Shown: piece after piece, positions 7,278 to 15,713 of the stretch | Position numbering within the stretch: the first letter of the stretch is position 1 | Layout of the letters: each line of letters begins with the position of its first letter | From: Flavobacterium sp. | GTDB lineage: Bacteria > Bacteroidota > Bacteroidia > Flavobacteriales > Flavobacteriaceae | Assembly (NCBI GenBank): GCA_018401995.1 | Contig: JAGYJR010000009.1 | Span: 1-64,000 of the forward strand | Direction of reading: 5' to 3' | DNA: 64,000 nt | Notes under the pieces: generated by a model | The model's input: the letters and a program-made list of their open reading frames with translations, nothing else | Told to the model about the DNA's origin: nothing | The model's database searches: none | Program-made: the position numbers and the translations under genes

Positions 7278-10200
7278 TGCCTTTAAAATAATTTTGTACT
7301 TTTTGATTGAAATTGGGCTGCAAAGGTAAGCTTTGTCTATTTAATATTTCAATACTGTTCAAATATTCTTTTAATTCATTGGAAAGTGGAGTAGAGGAAC
7401 CCTGAAAATTTTCCTTATTGGTATTTGATTTTCGTTTGGTATCTTCGCCTTGTTGTTGGATAGCTTTTTCCAGTTTTAATAACTCGTGTTTCAAATTCAA
7501 CATCTTTTGAAGAGTTTCATTTTTAAAACCTTTATTTATTAATTGCTTTTCGATGTCTTTCATTTGATTCATAGCGTTCTGACCAATTCCAGATAATCCT
7601 TCTTTTTCTAATGCTTTTTGAAGTGCATCACGCAATTGTCTTTGCTCTTTCAAAATCTCTAAAACTTTACCAGCATTCCCTTCAGAACCGTTTTCTCCAT
7701 CTTCACCAGATTCACCTTGTTGCCCCGATTTTCCTTTAGAATCTTTTCCTTTATCTCCTTCTTTACCCTTGTCACCATCTTTACCTGGTTTCATACCTTC
7801 TTTCATTTTCTCACCCAATTCTTCTTGTGATTTAATGATATCAGGCAATTGCATTCCTTTTCCTTGACCTTTTCCTTTTTGAGGTTTTCCTTGACCTGAA
7901 CCTGACATTTGCATTTGCATTTGGCTTTGCACATTGGAAAGAAAATCAGCCAATTTATTTGCAGAAGTTAGAACATATTGCTGGTGTGATGCTCCTTTTG
8001 AAACATTGTTGTCGGCCAAAGTCTCTAGACTCTTATCAATATTGTAATGGATTTCACCTACTTCATTTAAAATAATTTCGGAAATCATTGGATTACGAAT
8101 GGCAACTGCAAATAAACTGTCATCAACATGTTTGAATTGGTTTTTTAAATTCTGCTGTTGTTTCAAAACGGCATTAAATTGAAGCGAACGCGATTGCAAG
8201 CTTTTGGTAGTACCAATTAACTTCTCTTCATCAAAAGAAAAAGCAACTAAATTATCTAGAATTTGACGTAAAGCTTTTGCATCTTCTTCCATTTGTTGCA
8301 TATCACCAGCCATCATAGAAGAAGTCATTGATTGACTCATTTCCTTCATCTTTTTGGCTGCAGACTTTTGTTTGGGTTTAGCTGATTCTTGATTTTGTTT
8401 TTGTAGTTGCTCACTAGCTTTGTTCATATCTTGCTCGATATCTTTCTGCTCGTTTTTATCATTTGGAATATCTAGCGGTGCTTTTAACTCTTTGTTGTCT
8501 TTATCTAACTGATCCAATTCATTTTGAATATCTTTAAACTCATCGGTAACTTTCTCTTGATTTTCTTTGGAATTGTTTTTGGAATCATCCGATAACTTTT
8601 CTTGTTTTTCAGCTAATTTATCTAATTTATCAGCGATTTGTTCTGCTTTCTTTTCCACATAAAAACGTTTGGTCAATTCTACCAATTGCTCTAAATTTTT
8701 GTTTTGCGATTTAGCATTTTGCTTCATCTTATCCATTTTGTCGAAAAGTTGGTCTTTTTCTAATTTCTTAGAAAGTTCCTCTAGTTCTTTCAAAAGCTTT
8801 TCGTTTTTATCTGCTTGTTTTTCTGCTTCTTCTAAACGACGCAATAATTCCTCTTTGTCCTTATCTTGATTAGTAGGTTTGAATTCTTCCAAATTATCCG
8901 TAAGCTTTTTACGGAATTCTTTCATCATCTCATCTTGTTGTTTTTGACGGTTAATGAAATCTTCTACTTTTTTGGAATCCTTATAATCCAAACTCGATTT
9001 CTCTTTGTTTAACTTTTGTAATTTATCAATTTCAGTTAATTGTTTTTCTTGTGTTTTGATAGATTTTTCAATGCTGTTTATGTTTTCGTTTTGTTCTTGT
9101 AGTTGTTTGTCTTCTTTTTGCGAATTTGTCATTTCATAATGTGAAAAAACAGCTGATTTTGTACTTTTAAAATTATTAACTACATCATTATCAAACACTT
9201 CGAAGTAATAATCATAAGCCAAACCTTGTTCCAATTGCAAACCATTTGGAAATGTATAAACAAATTGATCCACCGTTAGATTCTTCAATGTCAAATTAGT
9301 CTTTTTAACAGCATTTGGATTATTGGTTGGATAATAAACCACTTGTAATTTAGACAAACCATAATCATCAGAAACTTGACCAATAACTACTTTGTTTTTA
9401 ACTTTCAAACTATCAGGAGCTAATTGTGTATTAATAACCGGATATTGATCTTTTATAACTGAAATTTGATAACCCAAGCGTTCGTGATTAGCAAAATTAG
9501 CATTGGAAGTAGCGATTTCGTAAGCTAAATTATCGTTGATTTTTCTTGAAATTCCAAAGACATTCTCACTTTTAGAAAATGGAGCGCTATTTTCACCAAC
9601 GATAAAAGAAACATTAGAAGTAGCTTGAGCTTCAATGGACCAAGAAATAGTAGTTCCTTCTGGCACAATAGCATTTCCAGAACCAAAAATAGTTTCCGAT
9701 TTCTTTCCAATGTGCGACGGATAATTTAAGTGCATTTTGAAATTAGAAATAGTTGGAGTGGCTTTTACTTGAAGTTCGTATGTTGGTGAAACTACTGTAT
9801 TAGCTTGTAAAACAAAAGAAGTGCTTTTCGTTATCGCATCAAAAACATATTCATAGGTTCCGTTTGGTGCTTTTTCTAAGAAATAACGTTCGTTACCTAA
9901 AACTATACTGATGTTTTCAGGAATTACTTTTCCTTCGGTTTTAACTTGTAATAAGAACGATTGATTTTGTTGGGCAACCAAATTCTTATTCAAAATCACA
10001 AACTGAAAAGGCGCTGGCGGAATATATTGTGTTTGATAATTCACCACACGATCAAAACTAGAAGAAATTATAGTAGAATTTCCAGTGGCAAAGAAAATCA
10101 GAAATAGAATAATAGGCGCTAAAGCATAAGGCAAAAACTTCTTGTTCTTAGCAAAATTAATTGCATTTGAGAATGGAATAGGTTCTAATGCATTTGCTTT

Positions 10201-10590
10201 TTGTTCAATAGAAGCCAATAATAATTCGGAATCTTCATTTTTGGAAGCCAATTGTAAAAAGTTCAACAACTTATCATTCACTTCAGAAAAATGGTTTCCA
10301 ATGATAGTGGAAGCTTCGGAATAACCAATTCCTTTTTGTAATTTGACTAATTTGAAAAGCGGAAATAAAATAAATCGACTCAATAAAAATAATTCCACCG
10401 CAACAAACAACCAAAACAAAAACGTTCTTCCGCTAGTGGAAAGCCATAAAAAATGTTCCACAAGTAAGGTGAAAATAAAATACAACAAACCTATTCCAAT
10501 GAACAATAAGCTTCCTCTTATGATTTCATTGGTATAAAACTTCTTAATAAAAGCTTCTAATTTGGTGTAAATGATGTGTTTTGCTTCCAA
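7270..10590 (-). CDS. DUF4175 family membrane-anchored coiled-coil protein
   Basis: A 1106-residue protein. Two hydrophobic segments at about 25-47 and 53-75 are followed by another near 150-168. A beta-rich region of roughly 350 residues comes next, then a very long charged coiled coil (about 490-780, rich in K, E, Q) and a low-complexity GKGKEGDKGKDSKGKSG-type stretch near 950-990. This is the architecture of the DUF4175 proteins found across Bacteroidetes; their function is unknown, and a cell-envelope scaffold role is only a guess. It heads the operon with ybeY and mnmG. Confidence 0.85.
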   Translation of the reverse strand: MEAKHIIYTKLEAFIKKFYTNEIIRGSLLFIGIGLLYFIFTLLVEHFLWLSTSGRTFLFWLFVAVELFLLSRFILFPLFKLVKLQKGIGYSEASTIIGNHFSEVNDKLLNFLQLASKNEDSELLLASIEQKANALEPIPFSNAINFAKNKKFLPYALAPIILFLIFFATGNSTIISSSFDRVVNYQTQYIPPAPFQFVILNKNLVAQQNQSFLLQVKTEGKVIPENISIVLGNERYFLEKAPNGTYEYVFDAITKSTSFVLQANTVVSPTYELQVKATPTISNFKMHLNYPSHIGKKSETIFGSGNAIVPEGTTISWSIEAQATSNVSFIVGENSAPFSKSENVFGISRKINDNLAYEIATSNANFANHERLGYQISVIKDQYPVINTQLAPDSLKVKNKVVIGQVSDDYGLSKLQVVYYPTNNPNAVKKTNLTLKNLTVDQFVYTFPNGLQLEQGLAYDYYFEVFDNDVVNNFKSTKSAVFSHYEMTNSQKEDKQLQEQNENINSIEKSIKTQEKQLTEIDKLQKLNKEKSSLDYKDSKKVEDFINRQKQQDEMMKEFRKKLTDNLEEFKPTNQDKDKEELLRRLEEAEKQADKNEKLLKELEELSKKLEKDQLFDKMDKMKQNAKSQNKNLEQLVELTKRFYVEKKAEQIADKLDKLAEKQEKLSDDSKNNSKENQEKVTDEFKDIQNELDQLDKDNKELKAPLDIPNDKNEQKDIEQDMNKASEQLQKQNQESAKPKQKSAAKKMKEMSQSMTSSMMAGDMQQMEEDAKALRQILDNLVAFSFDEEKLIGTTKSLQSRSLQFNAVLKQQQNLKNQFKHVDDSLFAVAIRNPMISEIILNEVGEIHYNIDKSLETLADNNVSKGASHQQYVLTSANKLADFLSNVQSQMQMQMSGSGQGKPQKGKGQGKGMQLPDIIKSQEELGEKMKEGMKPGKDGDKGKEGDKGKDSKGKSGQQGESGEDGENGSEGNAGKVLEILKEQRQLRDALQKALEKEGLSGIGQNAMNQMKDIEKQLINKGFKNETLQKMLNLKHELLKLEKAIQQQGEDTKRKSNTNKENFQGSSTPLSNELKEYLNSIEILNRQSLPLQPNFNQKVQNYFKGND

Positions 10591-10691
10591 AATTGTTAAT
10601 ACTTTGTTTATAACCGATAAAATTACAACATCTTAACTGATAAGTCAATAGGTTTTAGTGAAACTTAACACTTTAAAAAATGAGAAAAATT

Positions 10692-10827
10692 AAAACCACA
10701 TAGAAACATAGTAAATTAAATATGGTAAAAGGCGTTACACTGACAATAGAAATCATAGTGATTCTATGTGAATCCGACAAGGGTTATGAAAAGCTCTAAA
10801 ATAAAAACCTATGTTTCTATGTGGTGA
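10692..10827. repeat. Inverted-end dispersed repeat, copy 1
   Basis: CCACATAGAAACATAG at 10696-10711 and its exact complement CTATGTTTCTATGTGG at 10809-10824 bound about 97 bases. The interior contains further CATAG/CTATG half-sites. A second copy with longer arms is at 14259-14390. The two interiors differ strongly, so the arms are the conserved part. Confidence 0.8.
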
Positions 10828-10896
10828 AAACTAGTATGAAACAGATTAAAAAGATAAGTTTTTGAAACTTCTGACTTCCAACTTCTAACTTCTAAT

Positions 10897-10904
10897 TATC
10901 TTTG
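10897..10904 (+). promoter_or_regulatory. -7 promoter element of gltX
   Basis: TATCTTTG fits the Bacteroidetes -7 consensus TAnnTTTG and lies 16 bases before the gltX ATG. No clear -33 TTTG is seen at the expected distance; that space is filled by the ACTTCTAAC-type simple repeat. Confidence 0.6.
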
Positions 10905-10920
10905 TCCAAAATTTAATATA

Positions 10921-12417
10921 ATGTCAGTAAGAGTAAGATTTGCACCTAGTCCAACTGGGCCGTTGCATATTGGTGGTGTTCGTACCGCTTTATTCAATTA
11001 TTTATTTGCCAAAAAACATGGTGGTACTTTCTATTTACGAATTGAAGATACCGATCAAACGCGTTTTGTTCCTGGAGCTGAAGCTTATATTTTTGAAGCT
11101 TTGGAATGGTTAGGAATTGCGCCTGATGAAACTGTTGGAAAGAATGAAAAATTTGGACCTTATCGTCAAAGTGAACGCAAAGCGATGTACCAACAATACG
11201 CGGACCAATTGATTCATTCAGGTTGGGCGTATTATGCTTTTGATTCGGCTGAAAGTTTAGATGCTATGCGAAAAGAAGCAGAAGCAAATGGAAAAACGTT
11301 TATTTACAATCATTCGGTGAGAGAGCAATTGGATAACTCGTTGACAGTTTCACGTGAAAAAGTAGCGGAACGAATTGCAGCTGGCGAACAATATGTTATC
11401 CGTTTTAAAACACCTGTGAATGAAATTTTAGAATTAAAAGACATCATTCGTGGTGATATAAAGTTTGATACCAATTTATTAGACGATAAAGTTTTATTCA
11501 AATCAGATGGAATGCCAACGTACCATTTAGCGAATATTGTGGATGACCATTTGATGGAAACGTCGCATGTAATTCGTGGGGAAGAATGGTTGCCTAGTTT
11601 ACCTTTACACGTTTTACTATACAAAGCTTTTGGTTGGAATGCACCAGAATTTGCGCATTTACCCTTGATTTTAAAACCCATTGGCAACGGAAAATTATCC
11701 AAACGTGATGGCGATAAAATGGGATTTCCAGTATTTCCTTTAGAATGGAAAACGGATGAAGGAACTTCTTCAGGTTACAGAGAAAACGGATTTTTCCCTG
11801 AAGCGGTTATCAACTTTTTAGCGTTATTGGGTTGGAATGACGGAACTGAACAAGAGATTTTCTCTTTGGAAGAATTAGTAGAAAAATTTGATTTAAACCG
11901 CATTCACAAAGCAGGAGCGAAGTTTGATCCTGAGAAAAACAAATGGTTCAATCATCAGTATTTAATAGGGAAAAGTGATGTTAGCTTAGCAGAAAGCTTT
12001 AAAGTGATTTTAGATAAAAAAAGAATCTCGACTGCGCTCGATTTGACAAAAGTGGTTTCTTTGATTAAAGAAAGAGCGAATTTCGTAACAGAGTTTTGGG
12101 ATTTAGCCGATTATTTCTTTGAAGCTCCAACAACTTACGACGAAAAAGCGGCTAAAAACTGGAAAGAGGAAACACCAGCTTTAATGCAACAAGTGATTTC
12201 GGAATTGAATAAAATGGAAGATTTTACTTCAGCTAACATCGAAACCTTGCTAAAAGAATGGATGACAGCTAACGAAATTGGAATGGGAAAAATAATGCAA
12301 CCGTTGCGATTGAGTTTAGTTGGGGCATTAAAAGGTCCGCATTTATTTGACATTATCGAAATGATAGGAAAAGCCGAAACGGTGAAAAGAATAGAAAAAG
12401 CGATTGCTAGTTTATAA
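10921..12417 (+). CDS. gltX: Glutamate--tRNA ligase
   Basis: A 498-residue class I aminoacyl-tRNA synthetase of the family's usual length. The HIGH motif is PSPTGPLHIGG at about residues 9-19 and the KMSKS-type motif is GNGKLSKRDGDKMG near 256-269. It charges tRNA-Glu, and since glnS is also present it is probably discriminating. The window's tail matches flavobacterial GltX (IGMGKIMQPLRLSLVGALKG). Two oddities: a near-parS sequence at 11346-11361 and, at 12025-12047, a stretch that is the reverse complement of a repeat in rfbD and encodes part of ISTALDLT. A strong terminator follows. Confidence 0.98.
   Translation: MSVRVRFAPSPTGPLHIGGVRTALFNYLFAKKHGGTFYLRIEDTDQTRFVPGAEAYIFEALEWLGIAPDETVGKNEKFGPYRQSERKAMYQQYADQLIHSGWAYYAFDSAESLDAMRKEAEANGKTFIYNHSVREQLDNSLTVSREKVAERIAAGEQYVIRFKTPVNEILELKDIIRGDIKFDTNLLDDKVLFKSDGMPTYHLANIVDDHLMETSHVIRGEEWLPSLPLHVLLYKAFGWNAPEFAHLPLILKPIGNGKLSKRDGDKMGFPVFPLEWKTDEGTSSGYRENGFFPEAVINFLALLGWNDGTEQEIFSLEELVEKFDLNRIHKAGAKFDPEKNKWFNHQYLIGKSDVSLAESFKVILDKKRISTALDLTKVVSLIKERANFVTEFWDLADYFFEAPTTYDEKAAKNWKEETPALMQQVISELNKMEDFTSANIETLLKEWMTANEIGMGKIMQPLRLSLVGALKGPHLFDIIEMIGKAETVKRIEKAIASL
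12025..12047 (-). repeat. In-frame copy of the GTCACATCGAGCGGAGTCGAGAT repeat inside gltX
   Basis: Read on the minus strand, 21 of 23 bases match the repeat at 39818-39840 in rfbD. Here the plus-strand reading encodes the end of RISTALDLTKVV in the anticodon-binding half of GluRS. From memory flavobacterial homologues have a variable stretch of similar length at this place, so the repeat may have replaced rather than lengthened the loop. Confidence 0.6.
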
Positions 12418-12420
12418 AAG

Positions 12421-12447
12421 AAAAGCCTCTGAAATTCAGAGGCTTTT
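12421..12447. terminator. Bidirectional terminator between gltX and the next minus-strand gene
   Basis: AAAAGCCTCTGAA and TTCAGAGGCTTTT form a 13-bp perfect inverted repeat. A run of A on the left and T on the right gives U tracts in both directions. It serves gltX on plus and the convergent gene ending at 12452 on minus. Confidence 0.9.
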
Positions 12448-12451
12448 TGAT

Positions 12452-13015
12452 TTATTTAGTTAAAATACATTTAGTGTAACCATTAAATTGGGCTTGGTAT
12501 CCATATCTATCATTAGCTTCTTTGATACAATCTATGAAAATTTTTAAATCAGCAGATGGATTGTCAATTTTAACAATTTTTGATATTTCAATAATCTCAG
12601 AATCCAAATCATTTGAATAAAAATATCCATCATTCCTATGATCTGTTGAATTAGAATAATCAACTCCCCAAATTGCTTTACTTAAAGTGAAATCAGCTTC
12701 AATATAAAAAAATAAACCTAATTCATTTTTTAAAAACGAAACTGGTATGTTTTTTTTCTTATTAAACCTGTAGAGATAATTACCTATTTTAAAGCCCCAT
12801 ATTTTATTAATTTTTATTTTTGTTTTCTTGTTTTCGCTATTTGTAATAATATATCTACTTCCCAATTTCATACCATAGCCAGTTGCTACTCCATAATCAA
12901 TAGGTTTATTACTAATATAATCTTGATAATTTTCATAAACATATAAATTATTTTTTTGGGAAAATAATGTATTAAAGAAAAATAAAAATATTATTAAAAA
13001 AAATTTATTGGTCAT
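12452..13015 (-). CDS. Secreted protein of unknown function
   Basis: A 187-residue protein with a clear signal peptide (MTNKFFLIIFLFFFNTLFSQ). The mature part is beta-rich and aromatic, with short motifs such as IWGFKIGNYLYRFN and a late pair of cysteines or lone Cys near FIDCIKEAND and YTKCILTK. I do not recognise a family. It lies six bases downstream of the small lipoprotein gene and is very probably co-transcribed with it. Its AT content is high even for this genome. Confidence 0.6.
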   Translation of the reverse strand: MTNKFFLIIFLFFFNTLFSQKNNLYVYENYQDYISNKPIDYGVATGYGMKLGSRYIITNSENKKTKIKINKIWGFKIGNYLYRFNKKKNIPVSFLKNELGLFFYIEADFTLSKAIWGVDYSNSTDHRNDGYFYSNDLDSEIIEISKIVKIDNPSADLKIFIDCIKEANDRYGYQAQFNGYTKCILTK

Positions 13016-13021
13016 AATAAT

Positions 13022-13507
13022 TTATTTTGATGTATACTTGGTGTTTAGATTTTCGAAATACACTTTCATTGCTTTACCAAAATGAATGAATTCTGCACCA
13101 GATTGATATTTCTTTTTATTTAACCTGTCATAAATGAAAAATCTTTTTCTAGTTGAAGAAGATGTTAAACCACTATTTTGATAATGAACTGTACGAGTAG
13201 TACCGTCAGAATAATCAAAATAATATCTATAAACATTCATATCTGAATATTTATCTAAATCTTTATAACTAATTAATAAATACTTTCCTGAATAATTTTT
13301 TAATGCTGACTTAAAACCTTTATCATAACTTCTTCTATCTCTTTTTAATACAAGTAATACTGTATTTTTATCCTCTCCAAATTCTGGTGGAATTGCATTA
13401 TTCTTCTCAGTAAATTCCTTACGCATTTTTGGAGTTTCTATTGCTTTATTTATTAAGCACGATTGAAAAAATAAAGCTAACATAATTAATAAAAAACCTT
13501 TCTTCAT
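13022..13507 (-). CDS. Small lipoprotein of unknown function
   Basis: A 161-residue protein whose first 17 residues (MKKGFLLIMLALFFQSC) form a signal peptide with a lipobox-like LFFQSC, so it is probably anchored to a membrane through Cys17. The rest is basic and tyrosine-rich (YRYYFDYSDGTTRTVHYQ) with no family I recognise. It leads a two-gene unit with the secreted protein at 12452-13015. A perfect 14-bp hairpin at 13532-13564 lies just upstream of its start. Confidence 0.6.
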   Translation of the reverse strand: MKKGFLLIMLALFFQSCLINKAIETPKMRKEFTEKNNAIPPEFGEDKNTVLLVLKRDRRSYDKGFKSALKNYSGKYLLISYKDLDKYSDMNVYRYYFDYSDGTTRTVHYQNSGLTSSSTRKRFFIYDRLNKKKYQSGAEFIHFGKAMKVYFENLNTKYTSK

Positions 13508-13531
13508 AAATAAAAATTTAGTTGTTAAACA

Positions 13532-13564
13532 AGAAAGCTCAAATATAAAATATTTGAGCTTTCT
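13532..13564. terminator. Perfect 14-bp hairpin between two minus-strand genes
   Basis: AGAAAGCTCAAATA and TATTTGAGCTTTCT pair perfectly with a 5-base loop. It lies 34 bases after the beta-barrel gene and 24 bases before the lipoprotein gene. The minus-strand sequence after it has no strong U tract, so it is either a weak terminator or a 5' leader hairpin of the lipoprotein mRNA. Confidence 0.55.
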
Positions 13565-13597
13565 GGGAAGATTTTTTAAAAAAATTAAAAATTTTTC

Positions 13598-14239
13598 TTA
13601 CAAATAAACCGTAATCATAGCACTTAATAAACCGATGTTTCCTTTAAACTTTTCTCCGTTTAAGGTTTTTAGATCGTTGTTTTTATTTAAGTTATTCATG
13701 ATGTTGTTGAAACCGTATTGGTAACTAACATGCAAACGCACGTGTTTAATTCCGGCGGTTATACCAGCATAAAGGTTTCCGTTTATTTTTGTAATATCTG
13801 TTAGTTCTTCTGCAGTTACTAATGGACTGTCTTTTAATAGTGCTAATTCGTCTTCTTTATCGATTTTTAATTTGCCGTTGACTTGTAAAACAGGACCAAT
13901 TTCTAAATTCAAATGATTTTCTATTACTCTGTAACTGAAACAAAAATAAATTTGAACCGCTTCCATCGTAAAATCAATTTCTTTATTGGTAACAGATTCT
14001 AATGAAAAAGTACTTTGAGAAAAATGCATCCCATAAACTGCTTGCCAATTGTTATAGTAATTTCCTCTTAATGAAAATCCACCTATAAAACCTTGTCCTG
14101 GTGTAGCGTTGAATTGGTCAGAAAACAAACTCAATTGTGAAACTCCGGCAGAAATTCCAATGTGATTGCTGTCTTTATGACCATGTTGCGCTATTGCAAC
14201 TGTTGAAATCATACAAAATAAAAAAATTAATTTTCTCAT
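13598..14239 (-). CDS. Outer-membrane beta-barrel protein (small porin-like)
   Basis: A 213-residue protein with a cleavable signal peptide (MRKLIFLFCMISTVAIAQ). A histidine-containing start of the mature part (HGHKDSNHIG) is followed by alternating hydrophobic strands and a terminal strand IGLLSAMITVYL, as in OmpW/OMP_b-brl proteins. Repeated phrases such as GGFSLRGNYYNNWQAVYGMHFSQ suggest an eight-stranded barrel. Function is unknown. The upstream gap contains the second inverted-end repeat, and no promoter is evident outside it. Confidence 0.7.
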   Translation of the reverse strand: MRKLIFLFCMISTVAIAQHGHKDSNHIGISAGVSQLSLFSDQFNATPGQGFIGGFSLRGNYYNNWQAVYGMHFSQSTFSLESVTNKEIDFTMEAVQIYFCFSYRVIENHLNLEIGPVLQVNGKLKIDKEDELALLKDSPLVTAEELTDITKINGNLYAGITAGIKHVRLHVSYQYGFNNIMNNLNKNNDLKTLNGEKFKGNIGLLSAMITVYL

Positions 14240-14258
14240 ATACTATTTTTAAATAATA

Positions 14259-14390
14259 AACCACATAGAAACATAGGTTTTATGATTGTTAAAGTTTACC
14301 ATAGATTGCACTTTACATAGCAACTATGTTATCTATCTTTAATAAAATACCTTAATTTTTTCCGTTTAAAACCTATGTTTCTATGTGGTT
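14259..14390. repeat. Inverted-end dispersed repeat, copy 2
   Basis: The arms at 14259-14281 and 14368-14390 are perfect 23-bp inverted complements: AACCACATAGAAACATAGG plus TTTT, and the reverse complement. The core CCACATAGAAACATAG is identical to copy 1 at 10696. The total length is 132 bases. It occupies most of the divergent gap between the beta-barrel gene and the SPFH gene, so both 5' leaders may carry part of it. Confidence 0.85.
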
Positions 14391-14439
14391 AAACTAGTTT
14401 TTAAATTAAAAGAAGCGCCAAAAGTAAACTTAAAAAAAT

Positions 14440-14447
14440 TAATTTTG
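14440..14447 (+). promoter_or_regulatory. Candidate -7 element of the SPFH gene
   Basis: TAATTTTG fits TAnnTTTG. It is 55 bases before the ATG at 14503, which would give a leader of about 48 nucleotides. It is the best match in the gap but not the only AT-rich candidate. Confidence 0.45.
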
Positions 14448-14502
14448 TAACTTTTCACTTAAAAAAGCGTATAATTATAGTAATCAATTTAAAATTATAA
14501 CC

Positions 14503-15474
14503 ATGCCATCATTATTTATTATTTTTTTAGTCGTTGGACTCTTTATTTTACTGAGTTCGTTTTTTACTGTTAAACAACAAACATCTGCTATTGTTGAGCG
14601 TTTTGGAAAGTATGCAAGTACTAGAAATTCAGGGTTACAATTAAAAATTCCTGTAATTGATAGAATTGCTGGAAGAGTTAATTTGAAAATTCAGCAATTA
14701 GACGTAATTATTGAAACCAAAACCAAAGACAACGTATTTGTAAAGTTGAAAGTTTCGGTACAATTTAAAGTTATTCAAGAAAAAGTATATGAAGCTTTTT
14801 ATAAATTAGAATATCCACACGATCAAATTACTTCATATGTATTTGATGTAGTTCGTGCTGAAGTTCCAAAATTAAAGTTGGATGATGTTTTCGAAAGAAA
14901 AGATGATATTGCTATTGCGGTAAAACGTGAATTAAACGAAGCGATGTCTACTTACGGATATGATATCATTAATACGTTAATTACTGATATTGATCCAGAC
15001 ATTCAAGTGAAAAATGCAATGAACCGAATCAATGCAGCAGATCGTGAAAAAACAGCTGCAGAATACGAAGCAGAAGCTGGAAGAATTAGAATTGTTGCCA
15101 AAGCAAAAGCAGAAGCAGAAAGTAAAAGACTTCAAGGTCAAGGTATTGCAGATCAAAGAAGAGAAATTGCTCGTGGATTAGTAGAATCTGTTGATGTATT
15201 GAATAAAGTTGGGATTAACTCGCAAGAAGCTTCAGCTTTAATTGTGGTGACGCAACATTATGATACGTTACAAGCGATTGGTGCTGATGCCAACTCTAAT
15301 TTAATCTTATTACCAAATTCACCACAAGCGGGAAGTGAAATGTTGAATAATATGGTAGCTAGTTTCACTGCAAGTAATCAAGTGGGTGAAGCCATGAGAA
15401 AAGCAAATAGTACAAAAAGAGTTAAAGGAAGCGGTGAAAAAGATGCTTTTGGAGGTTCTGAAAGCGAAGAATAA
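14503..15474 (+). CDS. SPFH/band 7 (stomatin-like) membrane protein
   Basis: A 323-residue protein. An N-terminal membrane segment (about 3-23) is followed by the band 7 domain (about 25-190: TSAIVERFGKYASTRNSGLQ, INAADREKTAAEYEAEAGRI) and a helical alanine/lysine-rich coiled coil. This is the QmcA/paraslipin type. Such proteins form large oligomers linked to membrane microdomains and protease control. The usual NfeD partner is not next to it. The C-terminal tail is polar and low in complexity. A terminator follows at 15500. Confidence 0.88.
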   Translation: MPSLFIIFLVVGLFILLSSFFTVKQQTSAIVERFGKYASTRNSGLQLKIPVIDRIAGRVNLKIQQLDVIIETKTKDNVFVKLKVSVQFKVIQEKVYEAFYKLEYPHDQITSYVFDVVRAEVPKLKLDDVFERKDDIAIAVKRELNEAMSTYGYDIINTLITDIDPDIQVKNAMNRINAADREKTAAEYEAEAGRIRIVAKAKAEAESKRLQGQGIADQRREIARGLVESVDVLNKVGINSQEASALIVVTQHYDTLQAIGADANSNLILLPNSPQAGSEMLNNMVASFTASNQVGEAMRKANSTKRVKGSGEKDAFGGSESEE

Positions 15475-15499
15475 AAAAAATCTTATTACAATTAAATTA

Positions 15500-15528
15500 A
15501 CCATCAATTTTTATTGGTGGTTTTTTTA
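15500..15528 (+). terminator. Terminator of the SPFH gene
   Basis: ACCATCAA pairs with TTGGTGGT (one G-T pair) around a 6-base loop, followed by seven T. Confidence 0.85.
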
Positions 15529-15547
15529 TTTTGTATAATTAAAAAAT

Positions 15548-15580
15548 AATCCTGATGGGTTTTTGAAACCCATCAGGATT
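15548..15580 (-). terminator. Perfect 15-bp hairpin, probable minus-strand terminator
   Basis: AATCCTGATGGGTTT and AAACCCATCAGGATT pair perfectly around TTG. The plus-strand A run before it gives a U tract on minus-strand transcripts. The only minus-strand gene upstream of it is the truncated DUF2807 copy, so it may be the original terminator of a gene that has since been lost. Confidence 0.7.
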
Positions 15581-15713
15581 AAAATGTGATTTTTTTGAGC
15601 GTAAATTAAAATAAAGCGATTTCTGACATTTTCACCATTAAAGATGTAAAAACACTTTAGCTAAAAAAGTTTTTTTCTTATAATTTGTTTATGGAAGTCA
15701 CTTTTTAAAGTTT

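Larger units (their letters stand above)
10591..10920. other. Divergent intergenic region between the DUF4175 gene and gltX
   Basis: 330 bases without an open frame. It holds the inverted-end repeat at 10692-10827, a short tandem of ACTTCTAACTTCC-type units at about 10866-10896, and the gltX -7 element at 10897. A minus-strand promoter for the DUF4175 gene is expected next to 10590-10620, but I do not see a clear TAnnTTTG there. Confidence 0.6.
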
